Origin: Deltaproteobacteria bacterium
GTDB lineage: Bacteria > Desulfobacterota > Syntrophia > Syntrophales > Smithellaceae
Direction: 5' to 3'
DNA: 33,429 nt
Assembly (NCBI GenBank): GCA_026388535.1
Contig: JAPLJP010000146.1
Location: forward strand, 1 to 33,429
Shown here: piece by piece, positions 7,290-17,410 of the stretch
How the letters are laid out: each line of letters opens with the position of its first letter
Position numbering within the stretch: position 1 is the stretch's first letter
Program-made: the position numbers and the translations under genes
The notes under the pieces: model-generated
The model's database searches: none
Told to the model about the DNA's origin: nothing
The model's input: only the letters and a program-made list of their open reading frames with translations

Positions 7290-8413
7290 AAATTCAATAT
7301 ATTCTCCAAAACATACTCGATTGATTGCTTTAAGTTCATACCTTCAATAGGGGTTTCAATTAAATTATCCTGATAGCCGTTTTCCTGATACCATCCCCTT
7401 TTTTTCTTTGCTCTTTCGGCATAATCAAAATCATTCATCATGCCATTATGCTCCCAATAGAATTCTCTGCGATTATGCTTGAAAGTGAAGTCAGGCAACT
7501 TAAATGATTTGTTGTCTTTCGCTATTAAAGGCTTTTCATAGAAAAAACCAATTTCATGCTTTGCCAAAGCTTCTGAAATTAATTTTTCACCTTCCGACCG
7601 CACAAATAAATCAGGCAATACTTCATAAATCAGATTTTCCGGTTTATATTTCTCAAAGTCTTTCGAAGGGATGCCTTTTGAAGTATTGAATAAAGATGAG
7701 TTCCTTTTAACGATTTCTGATTTGCCTAACCACAACCGACTTTTAAGAATATTTAAATTATTTTGAATTAAAACTATTTGAATACATGTTGATCTTGTTA
7801 ATGCTGTATATAACATTTCACGGTTTAGAAAATCTGAGTCCTCTTCAGGAACAATCATTATGGTAATATCAAACTGACTGCCCTGTGCTTTGTGGACAGA
7901 TGTAGCATAACCCAACTCTAGCATTTCATTTGCTTGCTTTTTGGTAAGGTAATAGGAATATCGTTCATAGTCCTTTGGAAATTTTATCATAAATTTTTTC
8001 TTACTATTAGGAAGAAAATAACCAAGTGTTCCGTTAGGTATATATGTATCGTCAGAGCTGACAATCTTATTTATAGTATGGTCCCAGGCATGATAAGTAT
8101 AATTTCTTATCTGCAAAACTTTATCGTTGAAAACAAATCCATATTTGTGCCATTTATCAACTACGTCTTTTCCTCTAAGGGCTTTTTGAATTTCAAGGTT
8201 GATATTGTCAACTCCTGTTGGCGTGTGTCTGTAAGGTGCAATTAAATTGATTGCCTCAATTTTTCTGTCCTTGTTAAAAGGAATCCCATGAACATCATTG
8301 TATCTTTCGCCCAATTCTTTTTTACTTTTATTTCTTTCTAATCGTGAAACAGCATAGTCCAAAATTTCAGGAATCTTTTTTTGCAAATCATCTTCATCTT
8401 TCCAATTCATCAA
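7286..8413 (-). pseudogene. Broken RecD-like SF1 helicase-nuclease, C-terminal part
   Basis: 375 codons, openable only from a TTG at 8413, in a different frame from the preceding ORF, with which it overlaps by 20 nt. It carries the second helicase half: APYRHTPTGVDNIN (about 59-72), the VFNDKV segment near 94-99, motif V YATSVHKAQGSQFD (169-182) and motif VI LYTALTRS (201-208). A C-terminal nuclease-like domain of PDDEXK type follows (SEGEKLISEAL near 272, PDFTF at 306-310, FYWEHNGM at 317-324). Motif III (GDPxQLPP) is in neither ORF, so together they cannot make a complete SF1 motor. With the frame change, this points to an out-of-frame internal deletion rather than a simple sequencing slip. 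The nuclease part could still be translated through coupling, which is speculative. Confidence 0.72.
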
Positions 8414-10442
8414 TAATAACGGTAGAAGCCTGGCTTTTTTCGCCGCCAGAAACTTTAAGAGTAAAATTGTTTTTGTTTATCCAACATTTCCGCATCAAAA
8501 AACTATGAATGGTCATTACGTTAACATTCGGGTCATTAATACGATCTCTTAAAATTAAAGTAGCTTTGCCAGTCGGCGCAAGCAACATAAAATCATGTCG
8601 TGGTTCCTTTTCTTTAATGCCTTGCACCAGTGATCGGATTACCGTCGTCTTGCCTGTCCCCGCTGTTCCGGTTAATACACTTAAGCGGCTTGTGTAAAGT
8701 TTTTCTAATGCAGCAATTTGTTCACGATTAGGTTTTGTTTTGTTGGATTCAATAATTTTTTTCCAATTTGTTCCTGCTGATTTAATACCGGCATCTTTAA
8801 TCAGATTTATAAAATCTGTTCTTATTCGTCTTTCTGCATCATTCAAGCGTTTCAGATAAATAGAATGAATACCATCAGCCCTGTCTTCAACAACTTTAGG
8901 CGCAAATACATCTTTGTGTTGATTCCATGCGGTCAAATCACAATTGAAGATGCCCGACTTGTCATTTTGATCGTGCCACTGGTTCACTTTTTCAGCTACA
9001 GTTGTCCATTCCAGAAATGTATGACCTTCGGCCGCTGATTCTTTCAATATGGTATACATTAAACATCTCAATCTTCGTGGGTCATCCAATGCAATTCGGT
9101 CTACCTTTCCCAAATCCTCCGACGGCACCATTCCATGGTCTATCTTTTCAAAATTCACAAAATCGGTAACATCGCTGCCAGTATATTCTTCGGCAATAAT
9201 GTATGGGTTTTCATAAATAGTTTGCAAGGCTGATTGAATGGAATACATACCCCGTTTTTCACTAAGAATATTTTGAATCTGATCTTCATCCAGGTTGAAG
9301 AATGGGAGTTTATCTCGACACAATTTACCTTTGATTTCCTCATTCTCATTTCCGCAATTCATCATCACTTCAAATCTCTTTTTTGATGGGTCAAGTAAAG
9401 CTTCCTCATCTTTGCTCATTTTTTTACGACCTTCAAAGCGATCGAAGAAGTAATCTTTAATGCGCTCAATTGGATGGTTCTTTAGGCGAATACGTATAAA
9501 TTCTTCCGGTTTTTCCATGCCTAGGAATTTCAAAACAGCGCTTAAACCCGGATACAATCCTCTGCTAATCCAGCATTCTTTGCGTACTGCTTGCAACCAT
9601 ACCAAGTGTTTTTCCCACTGAGAAATTTCAGATTTACTGAAATAGTTTTGTTTAATAATTGTTTTAACGGCAACAATGGTTTTATCTATCAAGCTTATAG
9701 CATCATCATCATTTACATGATGCGCAACATACTTAAAACTCCGCGATAAATCACCCTCTGCAAATACGGCAATAGAACGAACATCTTTACCCTTTGCCAG
9801 ATATTCCTGATAAGGCAACCGCATTCTTTCTTTAGGTTCGTTCTCTACAAGACGACTCCAGATATAACCGCCATACATCTCTTTTTGGTCGTTGGGAATA
9901 TCATCCCACATTACAAGGGGATAAACTTTTTTAACCCGTGCAATGCCAGCCAACAAATACTTTTTATCATCACCAGACACAGGATTGTCGTAATTACAGT
10001 AATAAAAAATTAGACCGGCGCTTCCGGCTTCTTTCAATTCATCAAAAAATTCTTCTACGTATTCTTTCCGTTCTTCAGCTTCTCTTCGTTCTCCTGATTC
10101 ATCCCACATATCTTCAAACGGCCAGGTGCCACAGCTATTGGGTAGAATATCAATCGTTTTTTGTGAAGTGTTTTTGATAAATGATTTCGGAACATGCGTG
10201 TGCCTGATAGCAGCCTTGCCGAAAACATTCATGGTTTCAGTACAGGGTGGCTGATAAGACCACTTTGCATCATAAGGTTGCCCTTTTATTTTATCTTCCT
10301 TCTTATCATCTTTGTCTTTACGAATTTTTTCTGCATTCACAGAATGGAATCCTTTACAATAAGAATTCTTTGACGGTACGTTGCAAACACAACCATCCCA
10401 ACCTCTGTCATGCCATGGCAATCTTATTGAAATATGCTTCAT
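8394..10442 (-). pseudogene. Broken RecD-like SF1 helicase-nuclease, N-terminal part
   Basis: 682 codons from the ATG at 10442, one nucleotide after the hsdS stop, with AGAGGAA 7 nt upstream. The N-terminus has a Cys/His/Trp-rich block (LPWHDRGWDGCVCNVP, about 8-23) that I do not recognise as a named domain, followed by a long region of no clear family. The helicase core starts near 570 (QIAALEKLY): Walker A TGTAGTGKTT at 591-600, motif Ia LLAPTGKAT at about 620-628, TIHSFL near 644 and Walker B VIIDE at 675-679. The protein stops three codons later (LER). All further SF1 motifs are missing or lie out of frame in 7286-8413. The gene sits inside a type I restriction operon as cargo, probably an accessory defence helicase-nuclease that has been lost. 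Sequencing error alone would not explain the absent motif III. Confidence 0.75.
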
Positions 10443-10443
10443 T

Positions 10444-11661
10444 TCAATTCCTCTTTCTTGCTGCTTTTATACGTTCAAGTAATTTCGATGCCTGTTCGTC
10501 GTTGGGGTCTTGGGGGACGAGCTTGCCTTCAAAGGCTTTCTTTAAAATGCTTTGCCGCAGGGATTCGGACTGTTTAAGACTTTGCTCAATGCTCTCTTCG
10601 ATTTTGTCGCAGACCGAAAGACGGGATTCGATTTCAGCGACGATGGCTTGTTGTTCACTAATAGTTTTTGGAACAGCTATCTCAATTGGGTATATTTTGC
10701 CTTGCGAAATTACAGGTTGTGCCGTTGAGCTAGAATACTTGTTAAGGTTTAAGCTAATGATTAAATGATACAAATAATTTATGTCGAATACTAATTCATC
10801 AAAAGTAACAACAAATGCATTATCTGTTACCCAGCTATGAGGTTTTGTTATATGAGCATTCCCACACTGCGCACCAACGCGCCCAATAATAAGTTTTTCT
10901 TTTTTAAATAAATATTCGTTATGTTTGCCTGTTATACCATTTCCACCATATACTAAATATTTACCATTCTCATTTCTCCCAGCTTTAGTAAGTCCACTTC
11001 CGCTGCTTATAGAAATTACTTCACCTAATGTTGTTTTGCGCCAATTCTCAAATTTATTTATCAGCTTGCCTTCAAAGGCCCATTTCAGGACGGCTTGACG
11101 ATAGACTTTGAGTTGTTGCTGCGCGGTTTTGAGGCTTTCAATACCTTTATCCAAACTGCTGAACAGCTCTTCTATCTTAGCAACAATGCGCTGCTGCTCG
11201 GAAAGAGGTGGGAGGGCAATTGTTGATTCTTCAAATTTATTTTTGGTTATATGCGCAAGACCTGCTGTGCCATGAGCTTTACTGACAAATTCTTTAACTT
11301 TGTGATTCAGGGCATATAAATAGTACTGTTTTGTGATTTCTTTCTCATCAACTACAATTCGGAAAATATGCTGATTTAATACAGCGCGACCACCCAACCA
11401 AATATGTGCGCCAAATGACGTATCTGGTGTTCCTGACCAAGCAAAAAGTAAATCTCCTTTATTGACATAGTATTTGTCATCTACTGCAAAGTTGCAATAA
11501 TTGAACTCAGATTTTTCACGATTGAGATTCTGAATCCTAATAATCGGCAATCCATCTTTACTCCACTCAGTTGGTTTAAAAGCTTTACCATTAACATAAT
11601 TTGCAATCTCACCCAGCTTAACTGTTTTCCATCCGTATGGGATTCCCTTATTTTCACTCAT
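10444..11661 (-). CDS. hsdS: Type I restriction-modification system, specificity subunit
   Basis: 405 residues with the classic duplicated layout. Target-recognition domain 1 (about 8-165, beginning IPYGWKTVKLGEIANYVNGKA) and central helix LSEQQRIVAKIEELFSSLDKGI are followed by WAFEGKL. Domain 2 (about 205-345, beginning WRKTTLGEVISISSG) and the second helix SEQQAIVAEIESRLSVCDKIEE end at KKAFEGKLVPQDPNDE. HsdS sets the bipartite DNA target: each domain reads one half-site and the helices fix the spacing. The AFEGKL-containing helix ends are repeated, as usual. The start is one nucleotide after the hsdR stop (TAGGATG), and its TGA is one nucleotide before the helicase ATG, so the operon is tightly coupled. 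Recognition sequence cannot be read from this. Confidence 0.96.
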   Translation of the reverse strand: MSENKGIPYGWKTVKLGEIANYVNGKAFKPTEWSKDGLPIIRIQNLNREKSEFNYCNFAVDDKYYVNKGDLLFAWSGTPDTSFGAHIWLGGRAVLNQHIFRIVVDEKEITKQYYLYALNHKVKEFVSKAHGTAGLAHITKNKFEESTIALPPLSEQQRIVAKIEELFSSLDKGIESLKTAQQQLKVYRQAVLKWAFEGKLINKFENWRKTTLGEVISISSGSGLTKAGRNENGKYLVYGGNGITGKHNEYLFKKEKLIIGRVGAQCGNAHITKPHSWVTDNAFVVTFDELVFDINYLYHLIISLNLNKYSSSTAQPVISQGKIYPIEIAVPKTISEQQAIVAEIESRLSVCDKIEESIEQSLKQSESLRQSILKKAFEGKLVPQDPNDEQASKLLERIKAARKRN

Positions 11662-11662
11662 C

Positions 11663-14434
11663 CTATGCCGCCAGTGCTTCGTTTAGTTCGTTGATGATGT
11701 TTTCTGTCTCATTGCCGAAGAGCTGCCACATTTTGCCTTTGCCGCCCTGCGCGTCAAATGGCGTGTAGTCCAGATCATCTAGACTCAGCGAAACGGATGC
11801 AGCGATATGGTCTTTGAGCATTCTGAGCCACTGCATTTGCTCTTCGGTGAATTTCAGAGTGCCTGCTTGTTTTTTAAAGACCCAATTCTGAAAGTTTTTA
11901 TCAACTGTCTTGTCGTAAGAAGTTAGCGAGGCGTCAATGCCCGCCACTTTGCGAATCAGTGAAACCAGCGCCACAAGTTCATTCTTAGGCTGGCCGCTGA
12001 CGCTTTCCAAAAGTTCATAGGCGCGCCAGACATTCAACGGTGCAAGAGTGGGCTTATCAGCCACAATCGTATCCACCAGCTCGCGAATCATCGCATAAGT
12101 CAATTCGCGCCTACGGTAGGGCTGGCTGTAAAATATTTGCAGGGCAGTGATTTCGTCCTTGTGTTTGGCAATCCACTCGGCAAATGTCTTGACCAGTTCT
12201 TCTGCTTTGTCTTTGTTGTCTTTATCCCAGCCAGCCGCTACAAGCTTATCGGGATTGAGAATATCAATAATCTGTTCGTGCGCCTTGCGGACATTTTCAA
12301 TGTAGTCGTTTAGGTCGCCGTTGAAGGTGCCGGCTGCCACATTTTGCAAGTCTTCGGTGAGTTTCTTGACTTTCTCTTCTTTTTCCACAGGCGCAATATC
12401 GGGATTTTCCTTCTCAACTTTGAGGCGAATATCTTCGATTGTGTCGGGATTGTATGCATTTAGCAGTTCCCTGACGACCTGCGGAATAGTCTTTTTTGCT
12501 TTTCCGGCAAAGGTTGTTTTTTCTTTTTCGGTGAGTTGCTTATCGAGCCTGACCAGACGATTGGCAATGCTGGTAAACAATTCTTCGTCTCTTGCGCCCA
12601 CAGTAATTGCCGCCAGCAAATCTTTCAATGGTACGCCCGGCTTTTTCTCCAGAGGGCGGCTGTCTGTTTTCAGGCTTTTGGTGACGCCGATGGCATCGAC
12701 AATCACGTAATGGTCTTTGGTGTATCTGGCGGTGGGTGTTACTTTTTTGAGATCATCCAGATTAATGGTGCGTGTGCCCCGGCCTTTCATCTGCTCAAAG
12801 TAGTTGCGGCTTTTAACATCCCGCATAAACAGCAGACACTCTAAAGGTTTGACATCCGTACCGGTGGCGATCATATCCACGGTAACAGCAATGCGCGGAT
12901 GGTAGTCGTTGCGAAACTGCGCCAGCGTGCTTTTGGGGTCTTCGCTGTTGTAGGTAATCTTTTTGCAAAATTTGTTTTCTTCGCTGAATTCTTCCCGCAC
13001 GATTTGAATAATGTCGTCGGCGTGGCTGTCGGTTTTAGCAAAGATCAGCGTTTTAGGCACTTCAAATTCGCCTTTATCGTTGAATCGTTCAGGAAACATT
13101 TCCGGCAAATGATCTTTAAATGTGCGGATGACGGTGCGAAGCTGGTTGGGGTTAACGACTTTATCGTCCAGTTCCGTATTTGAATAAACAACATCCTCAT
13201 CCAACTGTTCCCAGCGTTTTTTGCGGGTGAGTTTTTCCCGATGATCAACATATTGGCCTTTCCATATCTTGCCGCCTTTTTTGGTAATCTGTGTTTCAAT
13301 CAAATAAACGTCACTGCCGACATTGACGCCGTCGGTAACAGCTTCTTCGTGGGTGTATTCGCTGACGATGTTCTGATTGAAGAAACCAAACGTGCGGTTG
13401 TCGGGCGTGGCTGTAAGGCCGATTAAAAAAGCGTCAAAATAGTCCAGCACCTGTTTCCAGAGGTTGTAAATGCTGCGGTGACATTCGTCGATGACGATGA
13501 AGTCGAAAAACTCAACGGGCAGTTTGGCATTGTAGACCACCGGCACCGGTTGGCGTCCTTCCCATTTGATTTCACCGGGATTTGTTTCTTCTTCTTTTTC
13601 ATCCAGCTCTTTTTCCTTCAGAATCGAATATAACCGCTGAATGGTGCTGATGTAGACTTGATTATCGCTTGGCACAAAGCTGGATTTCAGACGATGCACG
13701 CCATAGAGTTCGGAAAACTTGCGGTTATCGTCATTGGGCATATAGGCCATGAATTCCTGCTCGGCCTGCTCACCAAGATTTTTGGTATCCACCAGAAACA
13801 AGACGCGCCCGGCTTTGGCATAAGTGAGCAGGCGGTAAATGGCCGTAATGGCGGTAAAGGTTTTGCCGGAACCTGTGGCCATCTGAATGAGTGCCTTGGG
13901 ATGATTGCCGCGAAAGGAAGTTTCAAGATTATTGATTGCGGCAATTTGGCAATCGCGCAGACCTGCTGTTGGCAAAGACGGAAGATCCTGTATTCTGCAC
14001 CGCAGAGTTTTGTCTTTCTTTAACAATTTCTGAAATGTTTCCGGCCGGTGAAAAGCAAAGACAGGGCGCGATCGTGGCTTGGGATCACGATAATCGGTAA
14101 AACGGGTTACCGTGCCGGTGCTTTCATAAACAAAGGACAGCGGATCGTTATCGAGATATTTGAGTTTGCTGTCGGCATAATCTTTGGATTGATCTTCATG
14201 AACAGTTAAATGAACGCCCTCTTCTTCTTTTTTGGCTTCAATTACGCCGACCGGCTTTCCATCAACAAACAAAACGTAATCAGCGGGACCAATGGCGGTT
14301 TGATATTCAGTGACAGCCACACCAAGCCCGGCAGATAGATTAATCTGTTTCTTATTTTGAATAATCCAGCCGCATTCAGTTAACTGCTTGTCGATATTGT
14401 CGCGTGCTATCTGTTCTGGGTTTTGATTAGTCAT
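11663..14434 (-). CDS. hsdR: Type I restriction-modification system, endonuclease/translocase subunit
   Basis: 923 residues from the ATG at 14434 (MTNQNPEQIARDNID). An ATG seven codons earlier is also in frame; neither has a good ribosome-binding site and the later one fits the family. Nuclease motif: D52 in GPADYVLF and E66-x-K68 in GVIEAKKE. SF2 motor: Walker A GSGKT at 188-192, DECH at 316-319, TATP at 341-344, and late motifs IATGTDVKPLECLLFM and QMKGRGTR. A helical C-terminal region binds the HsdM2HsdS core. The protein translocates DNA with ATP and cuts far from the unmethylated site. All motifs appear intact, as do those of hsdS and hsdM, so the system looks functional even though the embedded helicase gene is broken. 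Confidence 0.96.
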   Translation of the reverse strand: MTNQNPEQIARDNIDKQLTECGWIIQNKKQINLSAGLGVAVTEYQTAIGPADYVLFVDGKPVGVIEAKKEEEGVHLTVHEDQSKDYADSKLKYLDNDPLSFVYESTGTVTRFTDYRDPKPRSRPVFAFHRPETFQKLLKKDKTLRCRIQDLPSLPTAGLRDCQIAAINNLETSFRGNHPKALIQMATGSGKTFTAITAIYRLLTYAKAGRVLFLVDTKNLGEQAEQEFMAYMPNDDNRKFSELYGVHRLKSSFVPSDNQVYISTIQRLYSILKEKELDEKEEETNPGEIKWEGRQPVPVVYNAKLPVEFFDFIVIDECHRSIYNLWKQVLDYFDAFLIGLTATPDNRTFGFFNQNIVSEYTHEEAVTDGVNVGSDVYLIETQITKKGGKIWKGQYVDHREKLTRKKRWEQLDEDVVYSNTELDDKVVNPNQLRTVIRTFKDHLPEMFPERFNDKGEFEVPKTLIFAKTDSHADDIIQIVREEFSEENKFCKKITYNSEDPKSTLAQFRNDYHPRIAVTVDMIATGTDVKPLECLLFMRDVKSRNYFEQMKGRGTRTINLDDLKKVTPTARYTKDHYVIVDAIGVTKSLKTDSRPLEKKPGVPLKDLLAAITVGARDEELFTSIANRLVRLDKQLTEKEKTTFAGKAKKTIPQVVRELLNAYNPDTIEDIRLKVEKENPDIAPVEKEEKVKKLTEDLQNVAAGTFNGDLNDYIENVRKAHEQIIDILNPDKLVAAGWDKDNKDKAEELVKTFAEWIAKHKDEITALQIFYSQPYRRRELTYAMIRELVDTIVADKPTLAPLNVWRAYELLESVSGQPKNELVALVSLIRKVAGIDASLTSYDKTVDKNFQNWVFKKQAGTLKFTEEQMQWLRMLKDHIAASVSLSLDDLDYTPFDAQGGKGKMWQLFGNETENIINELNEALAA

Positions 14435-14548
14435 AGTAAGTACATTATCGCGCATCCGTAAAACTATGAAATAAGTGGCAACGCAATTTTTTATCGTAGT
14501 ATATTTTTATTGTAAATTGTTGATCATCTTACAACTTCTTGAATATAT

Positions 14549-14567
14549 TGCAAGAATAAATCTTGCA
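14549..14567 (-). promoter_or_regulatory. Possible operator dyad upstream of hsdR
   Basis: TGCAAG-aataaat-CTTGCA is a perfect 6-bp inverted repeat with a 7-nt centre, about 115 nt before the hsdR start in a very A+T-rich segment (14461-14570). That segment also offers the weak promoter-like pair TTTACA and TAAAAA 17 nt apart. It lies outside the palindromic repeat family. A regulatory role is only a suggestion. Confidence 0.22.
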
Positions 14568-14570
14568 TTA

Positions 14571-15172
14571 AATCCCACGACGCTACGCTCCTGGGATACC
14601 ACGGATATCTCTTCGATATCCTCCGCCTGTGGCGGGATAATTCAACTAACAAATATTACTGCACTATGCTTGTAATATTTGAGTTTCATTAGTTCCCAAT
14701 CCCGATAAATCGTGGATTGGATAGTTCGACTAACTCTTCAAACTTCGCTATACTCGTTTTCAGAGAGTCTCTCTACGACTTACGTTTCGAGCTTCATCCC
14801 GACTTGTCAGGATTCGTTCTTAACGAGTCTCACTAAAGTTTTAGGTTTTAAGTGTTAAGGAATTAAGGACGAAGAGTGAAGAACTGGATTCCCGCCTGCG
14901 TAACCTAAATACCCTGAAGGGCACTATAGGGTCATCTGCGACGGGAATGACAAAAAATGAAAGATTGCCACGTCGCGCGAGGTGCTCCTCGCAATGACAA
15001 TTTTGAGATGTCCTCACTATCCCACGGCACTGCGTGCCTGGGATAGCTCCACTAACGTTTCGAGTCCCCATTCACTCCGTTCAGGGGATAGTTCGTCTAA
15101 TGCTTCAATCTTCGCTACGCTCGATTTTAGCAAGTCTCACTACTGCACTTCGTTTGCTCTCAGCTTGGCTCA
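14571..15172. repeat. Large modular palindromic repeat block between hsdR and the flavoenzyme gene
   Basis: No gene. In order: a GGATATC/GATATCC palindrome (about 14603-14620), CAAATATTAC/GTAATATTTG arms (14650-14681), CCAATCCCGATAAATCGTGGATTGG, an ACTCTTCAAACTTCG...TTTTCAGAGAGT unit, ATCCCGACTTGTCAGGAT, and a TTCCCGCCTGCG...CTGCGACGGGAA hairpin interrupted by a CCCTGAAGGGCACTATAGGGT insert (about 14888-14946). Then come a CTATCCC...GGGATAG hairpin (15018-15045) and a CCCCATTCACTCCGTTCAGGGG hairpin. It closes with TGAGCCAAGCTGA in reverse orientation (15160-15172). Confidence 0.78.
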
Positions 15173-17242
15173 TTATATCTTCCAGGCGGTGTCGAAGCCA
15201 TCACGCACGGCTTGCGCGATGCGGCCGACTTTACGGGCATCACCGATGGTGTAAATTCTTTCAAAGTGCGTCTGGAGTTCTTTGGCGAGTTTGTCGTTGC
15301 TTTTCACGCCCACAGAAAGAACAACATGATCTATCTTTTCTTCTCTTTTCTGCCTGCTTGATGTGTTTTCCATGATAATGCTGGTGGCGGTAATCTTAAT
15401 CAGTTTGTGGCCGGCGATGAAATCAACTTTGTATGCGTTGAGCCGCGGAAGGATATCGTCCAAATGCTGTCCAAACGCGTCCGGCCCGATCTGGTTGAGC
15501 ATTTCCACAACAAGGATCTGATTGCCGTCCTCGGCCAGTTTTTCCGCGGTTTCCAGACCGGTCAGGCCGGAACCGATAACGGCCACCCGCTTGCCCTTAA
15601 GTTTTACGGTACCGTTTAAGATCTCTGTAACTGTGCAGATGTGCGGCTGCTGAGCACCCTCAATTGGCGGGATAACGGAGGTGCCGCCCGCGGCCACGAT
15701 GACGGCATAAGGATTAAGAGCCTTGATGGATTCTTGTGTTGCTTCGGTGTTGAATCTGACCTCGGCCCCGTTTTTCACGGCGGCATTGTGCAGGTCGGTA
15801 AAGCACCAATTGATTTTTTCTTTTTTAGGCGGCTTGTTGGCTAATTGCAATTGGCCGCCGACAAAAGCGTTCTTTTCTAAAACGATTGGTTTGAATCCGC
15901 GTAATCCGGAAACTTCCGCGGCGGAAAGTCCTGCCGGCCCTGCCCCGATAATTGCGATCACTCTACCGGCACCATTTTTTAGAGGGTTGGCTGTTTCTCT
16001 TTCACGGCCGAGACGCGGGTTAACGGCGCATTCGAGCGGCTTGCCGACAAGAGCATTAACAAGCAGGGATTCAAAGCACCAAAGACAACTGATGCAGCGT
16101 TTGATTTCCTGTTCACAGCCCTGACTGACTTTTCGCGACCAGGCCGCGTCGGCCAGATGCGGCCTTCCCAGGCACACAAAATCCTGGTACCCTTCCCTAA
16201 GCTGGGTTTCAGCCTGTTCGGCGCTGCGGATCAAGTTGGCGGCCAAAACCGGAATCTTGACTTTTTCTTTGACTGCCTTGGCCAGATTGTTGCGCCACCC
16301 CGGTTCGTAAGAAATCGGTTCCAGCCAGTAGTTCATGGTCTCATAATTCGCGGAGGATACATCAATGGCGTCGATACCGGCCTGTTCCAGGCGCATCGCC
16401 ATCTCTATGCCTTCGGCCAGTTCTATACCCTGGCCGGGCTTATCGATACAGCGGTAGTATTCATCAACGGACAGACGCACTGCTATCGGGAAATTTTTCC
16501 CGCACTGAATGCGGATACCCTGGATTATCTCCAGAAGGAAACGCATGCGGTTTTCCAGCGAACCGCCGTATTCGTCCGTGCGCCGGTTGGTATGAGGGCT
16601 CAAGAACTGCTGGATGAGGTAGCCGTGCGCGGCGTGCAGTTCGACACCGTCGGCGCCGGTTTGTTGTACACGATGCGCGGCTTTGATAAAATCTTTAATC
16701 AGGCTTTTGATTTCCCATTTCATCAGCGCTCTGGTTCTCTGCTTGGAATGTTCGCAGGCCACGGCTGACGGCGCAACGACCGGAGGCACCAGACCGGTCT
16801 TGGCAAATTTTTCCATTGCCGGCACTATCTTGAAGAAGTATTTCCAATAGCCGGGCCAGACGCGACCAATAAATTCTATCATGGGCAAGAATTCAATCAT
16901 AAGTGAATTGCTCTGACGGCCGGGATGATGGAGCTGGCAGAAAATTTTTGTTCCGTGCGCATGCACACGCTCGACCATGCGGGCAAAGGGTTCGATATGT
17001 CGGTCGCTGGTCATGGCCAATTGACGCGGCAAAGCGGCGCCATGTCGTCCATTGACGCGCGTGATGCCGGTAATCAACAGCCCTAAACCGTTGCGCGCTC
17101 TTTCTTCATAATAAGCAATCAGCTGCTCCGAAGGCGTGCCGTCGGGATTGGCCATGCCTACTTCCATGGGAGGCATAACAACGCAGTTTTTTAAAGTCAC
17201 TGAACCAATACGACCTTCCGAAAATAATTTTTCGTACTGCAT
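15173..17242 (-). CDS. NADH:flavin oxidoreductase, 2,4-dienoyl-CoA reductase (FadH)-like
   Basis: 689 residues with the three-domain FadH/BaiCD plan: an Old Yellow Enzyme FMN barrel, a [4Fe-4S] cluster region, then FAD- and NAD(P)-binding folds. In the barrel are QLHHPGRQ (103-110), and GADGVELHAAHGYLIQQFLSP followed by NRRTDEYGGSLENR (196-232). Cluster cysteines are C383, C386, C389 and C405 (CISCLWC...CAVNP). GAGPAGLSAA at 433-442 and VIGSGLTGLETAE later are the dinucleotide motifs. Residues about 113-150 form an unusual hydrophobic/aromatic insertion after the FMN motif. The family reduces unsaturated acyl-CoA or related enoates with NAD(P)H. AAAGGTGG sits close before the ATG. The TAA stop at 15173-15175 directly abuts the TGAGCCAAGCTGA element. 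Substrate is unknown, but the acyl-CoA ligase two transcription units away fits fatty or aromatic acid metabolism. Confidence 0.9.
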   Translation of the reverse strand: MQYEKLFSEGRIGSVTLKNCVVMPPMEVGMANPDGTPSEQLIAYYEERARNGLGLLITGITRVNGRHGAALPRQLAMTSDRHIEPFARMVERVHAHGTKIFCQLHHPGRQSNSLMIEFLPMIEFIGRVWPGYWKYFFKIVPAMEKFAKTGLVPPVVAPSAVACEHSKQRTRALMKWEIKSLIKDFIKAAHRVQQTGADGVELHAAHGYLIQQFLSPHTNRRTDEYGGSLENRMRFLLEIIQGIRIQCGKNFPIAVRLSVDEYYRCIDKPGQGIELAEGIEMAMRLEQAGIDAIDVSSANYETMNYWLEPISYEPGWRNNLAKAVKEKVKIPVLAANLIRSAEQAETQLREGYQDFVCLGRPHLADAAWSRKVSQGCEQEIKRCISCLWCFESLLVNALVGKPLECAVNPRLGRERETANPLKNGAGRVIAIIGAGPAGLSAAEVSGLRGFKPIVLEKNAFVGGQLQLANKPPKKEKINWCFTDLHNAAVKNGAEVRFNTEATQESIKALNPYAVIVAAGGTSVIPPIEGAQQPHICTVTEILNGTVKLKGKRVAVIGSGLTGLETAEKLAEDGNQILVVEMLNQIGPDAFGQHLDDILPRLNAYKVDFIAGHKLIKITATSIIMENTSSRQKREEKIDHVVLSVGVKSNDKLAKELQTHFERIYTIGDARKVGRIAQAVRDGFDTAWKI

Positions 17243-17410
17243 GTATCCACCTTTACCTTATTCTAAGGCGCTTAGATTATATGATGTAAGATGTGTTAAC
17301 TATCCCGCTCCGTCCCTGGGATAATTCCCAATCCCGATTTATCGGGATTGGATAGTTCGACTTACTCTTCAACCTTCGCCATGCTCGGTTTCAGAGAGTC
17401 TCACTACGCC
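17243..17410. repeat. Modular palindromic repeats upstream of the flavoenzyme gene
   Basis: No gene. Contains CCAATCCCGATTTATCGGGATTGG, a palindrome at about 17327-17350, and an ACTCTTCAACCTTCGCC...GGTTTCAGAGAGT unit (about 17361-17400). It then runs directly into the long direct repeat at 17411. A promoter for the flavoenzyme gene was not identified. Confidence 0.65.

Noticed and set aside
7286-10442. Programmed frameshift joining the two helicase ORFs
   Set aside because: No slippery heptamer or pseudoknot is evident at the overlap, and SF1 motif III would still be missing after frame change.
14841-15375. Several ORFs of 76-113 codons in the hsdR/flavoenzyme spacer
   Set aside because: All are made of repeat sequence or antisense to the flavoenzyme; none has a ribosome-binding site or a domain.
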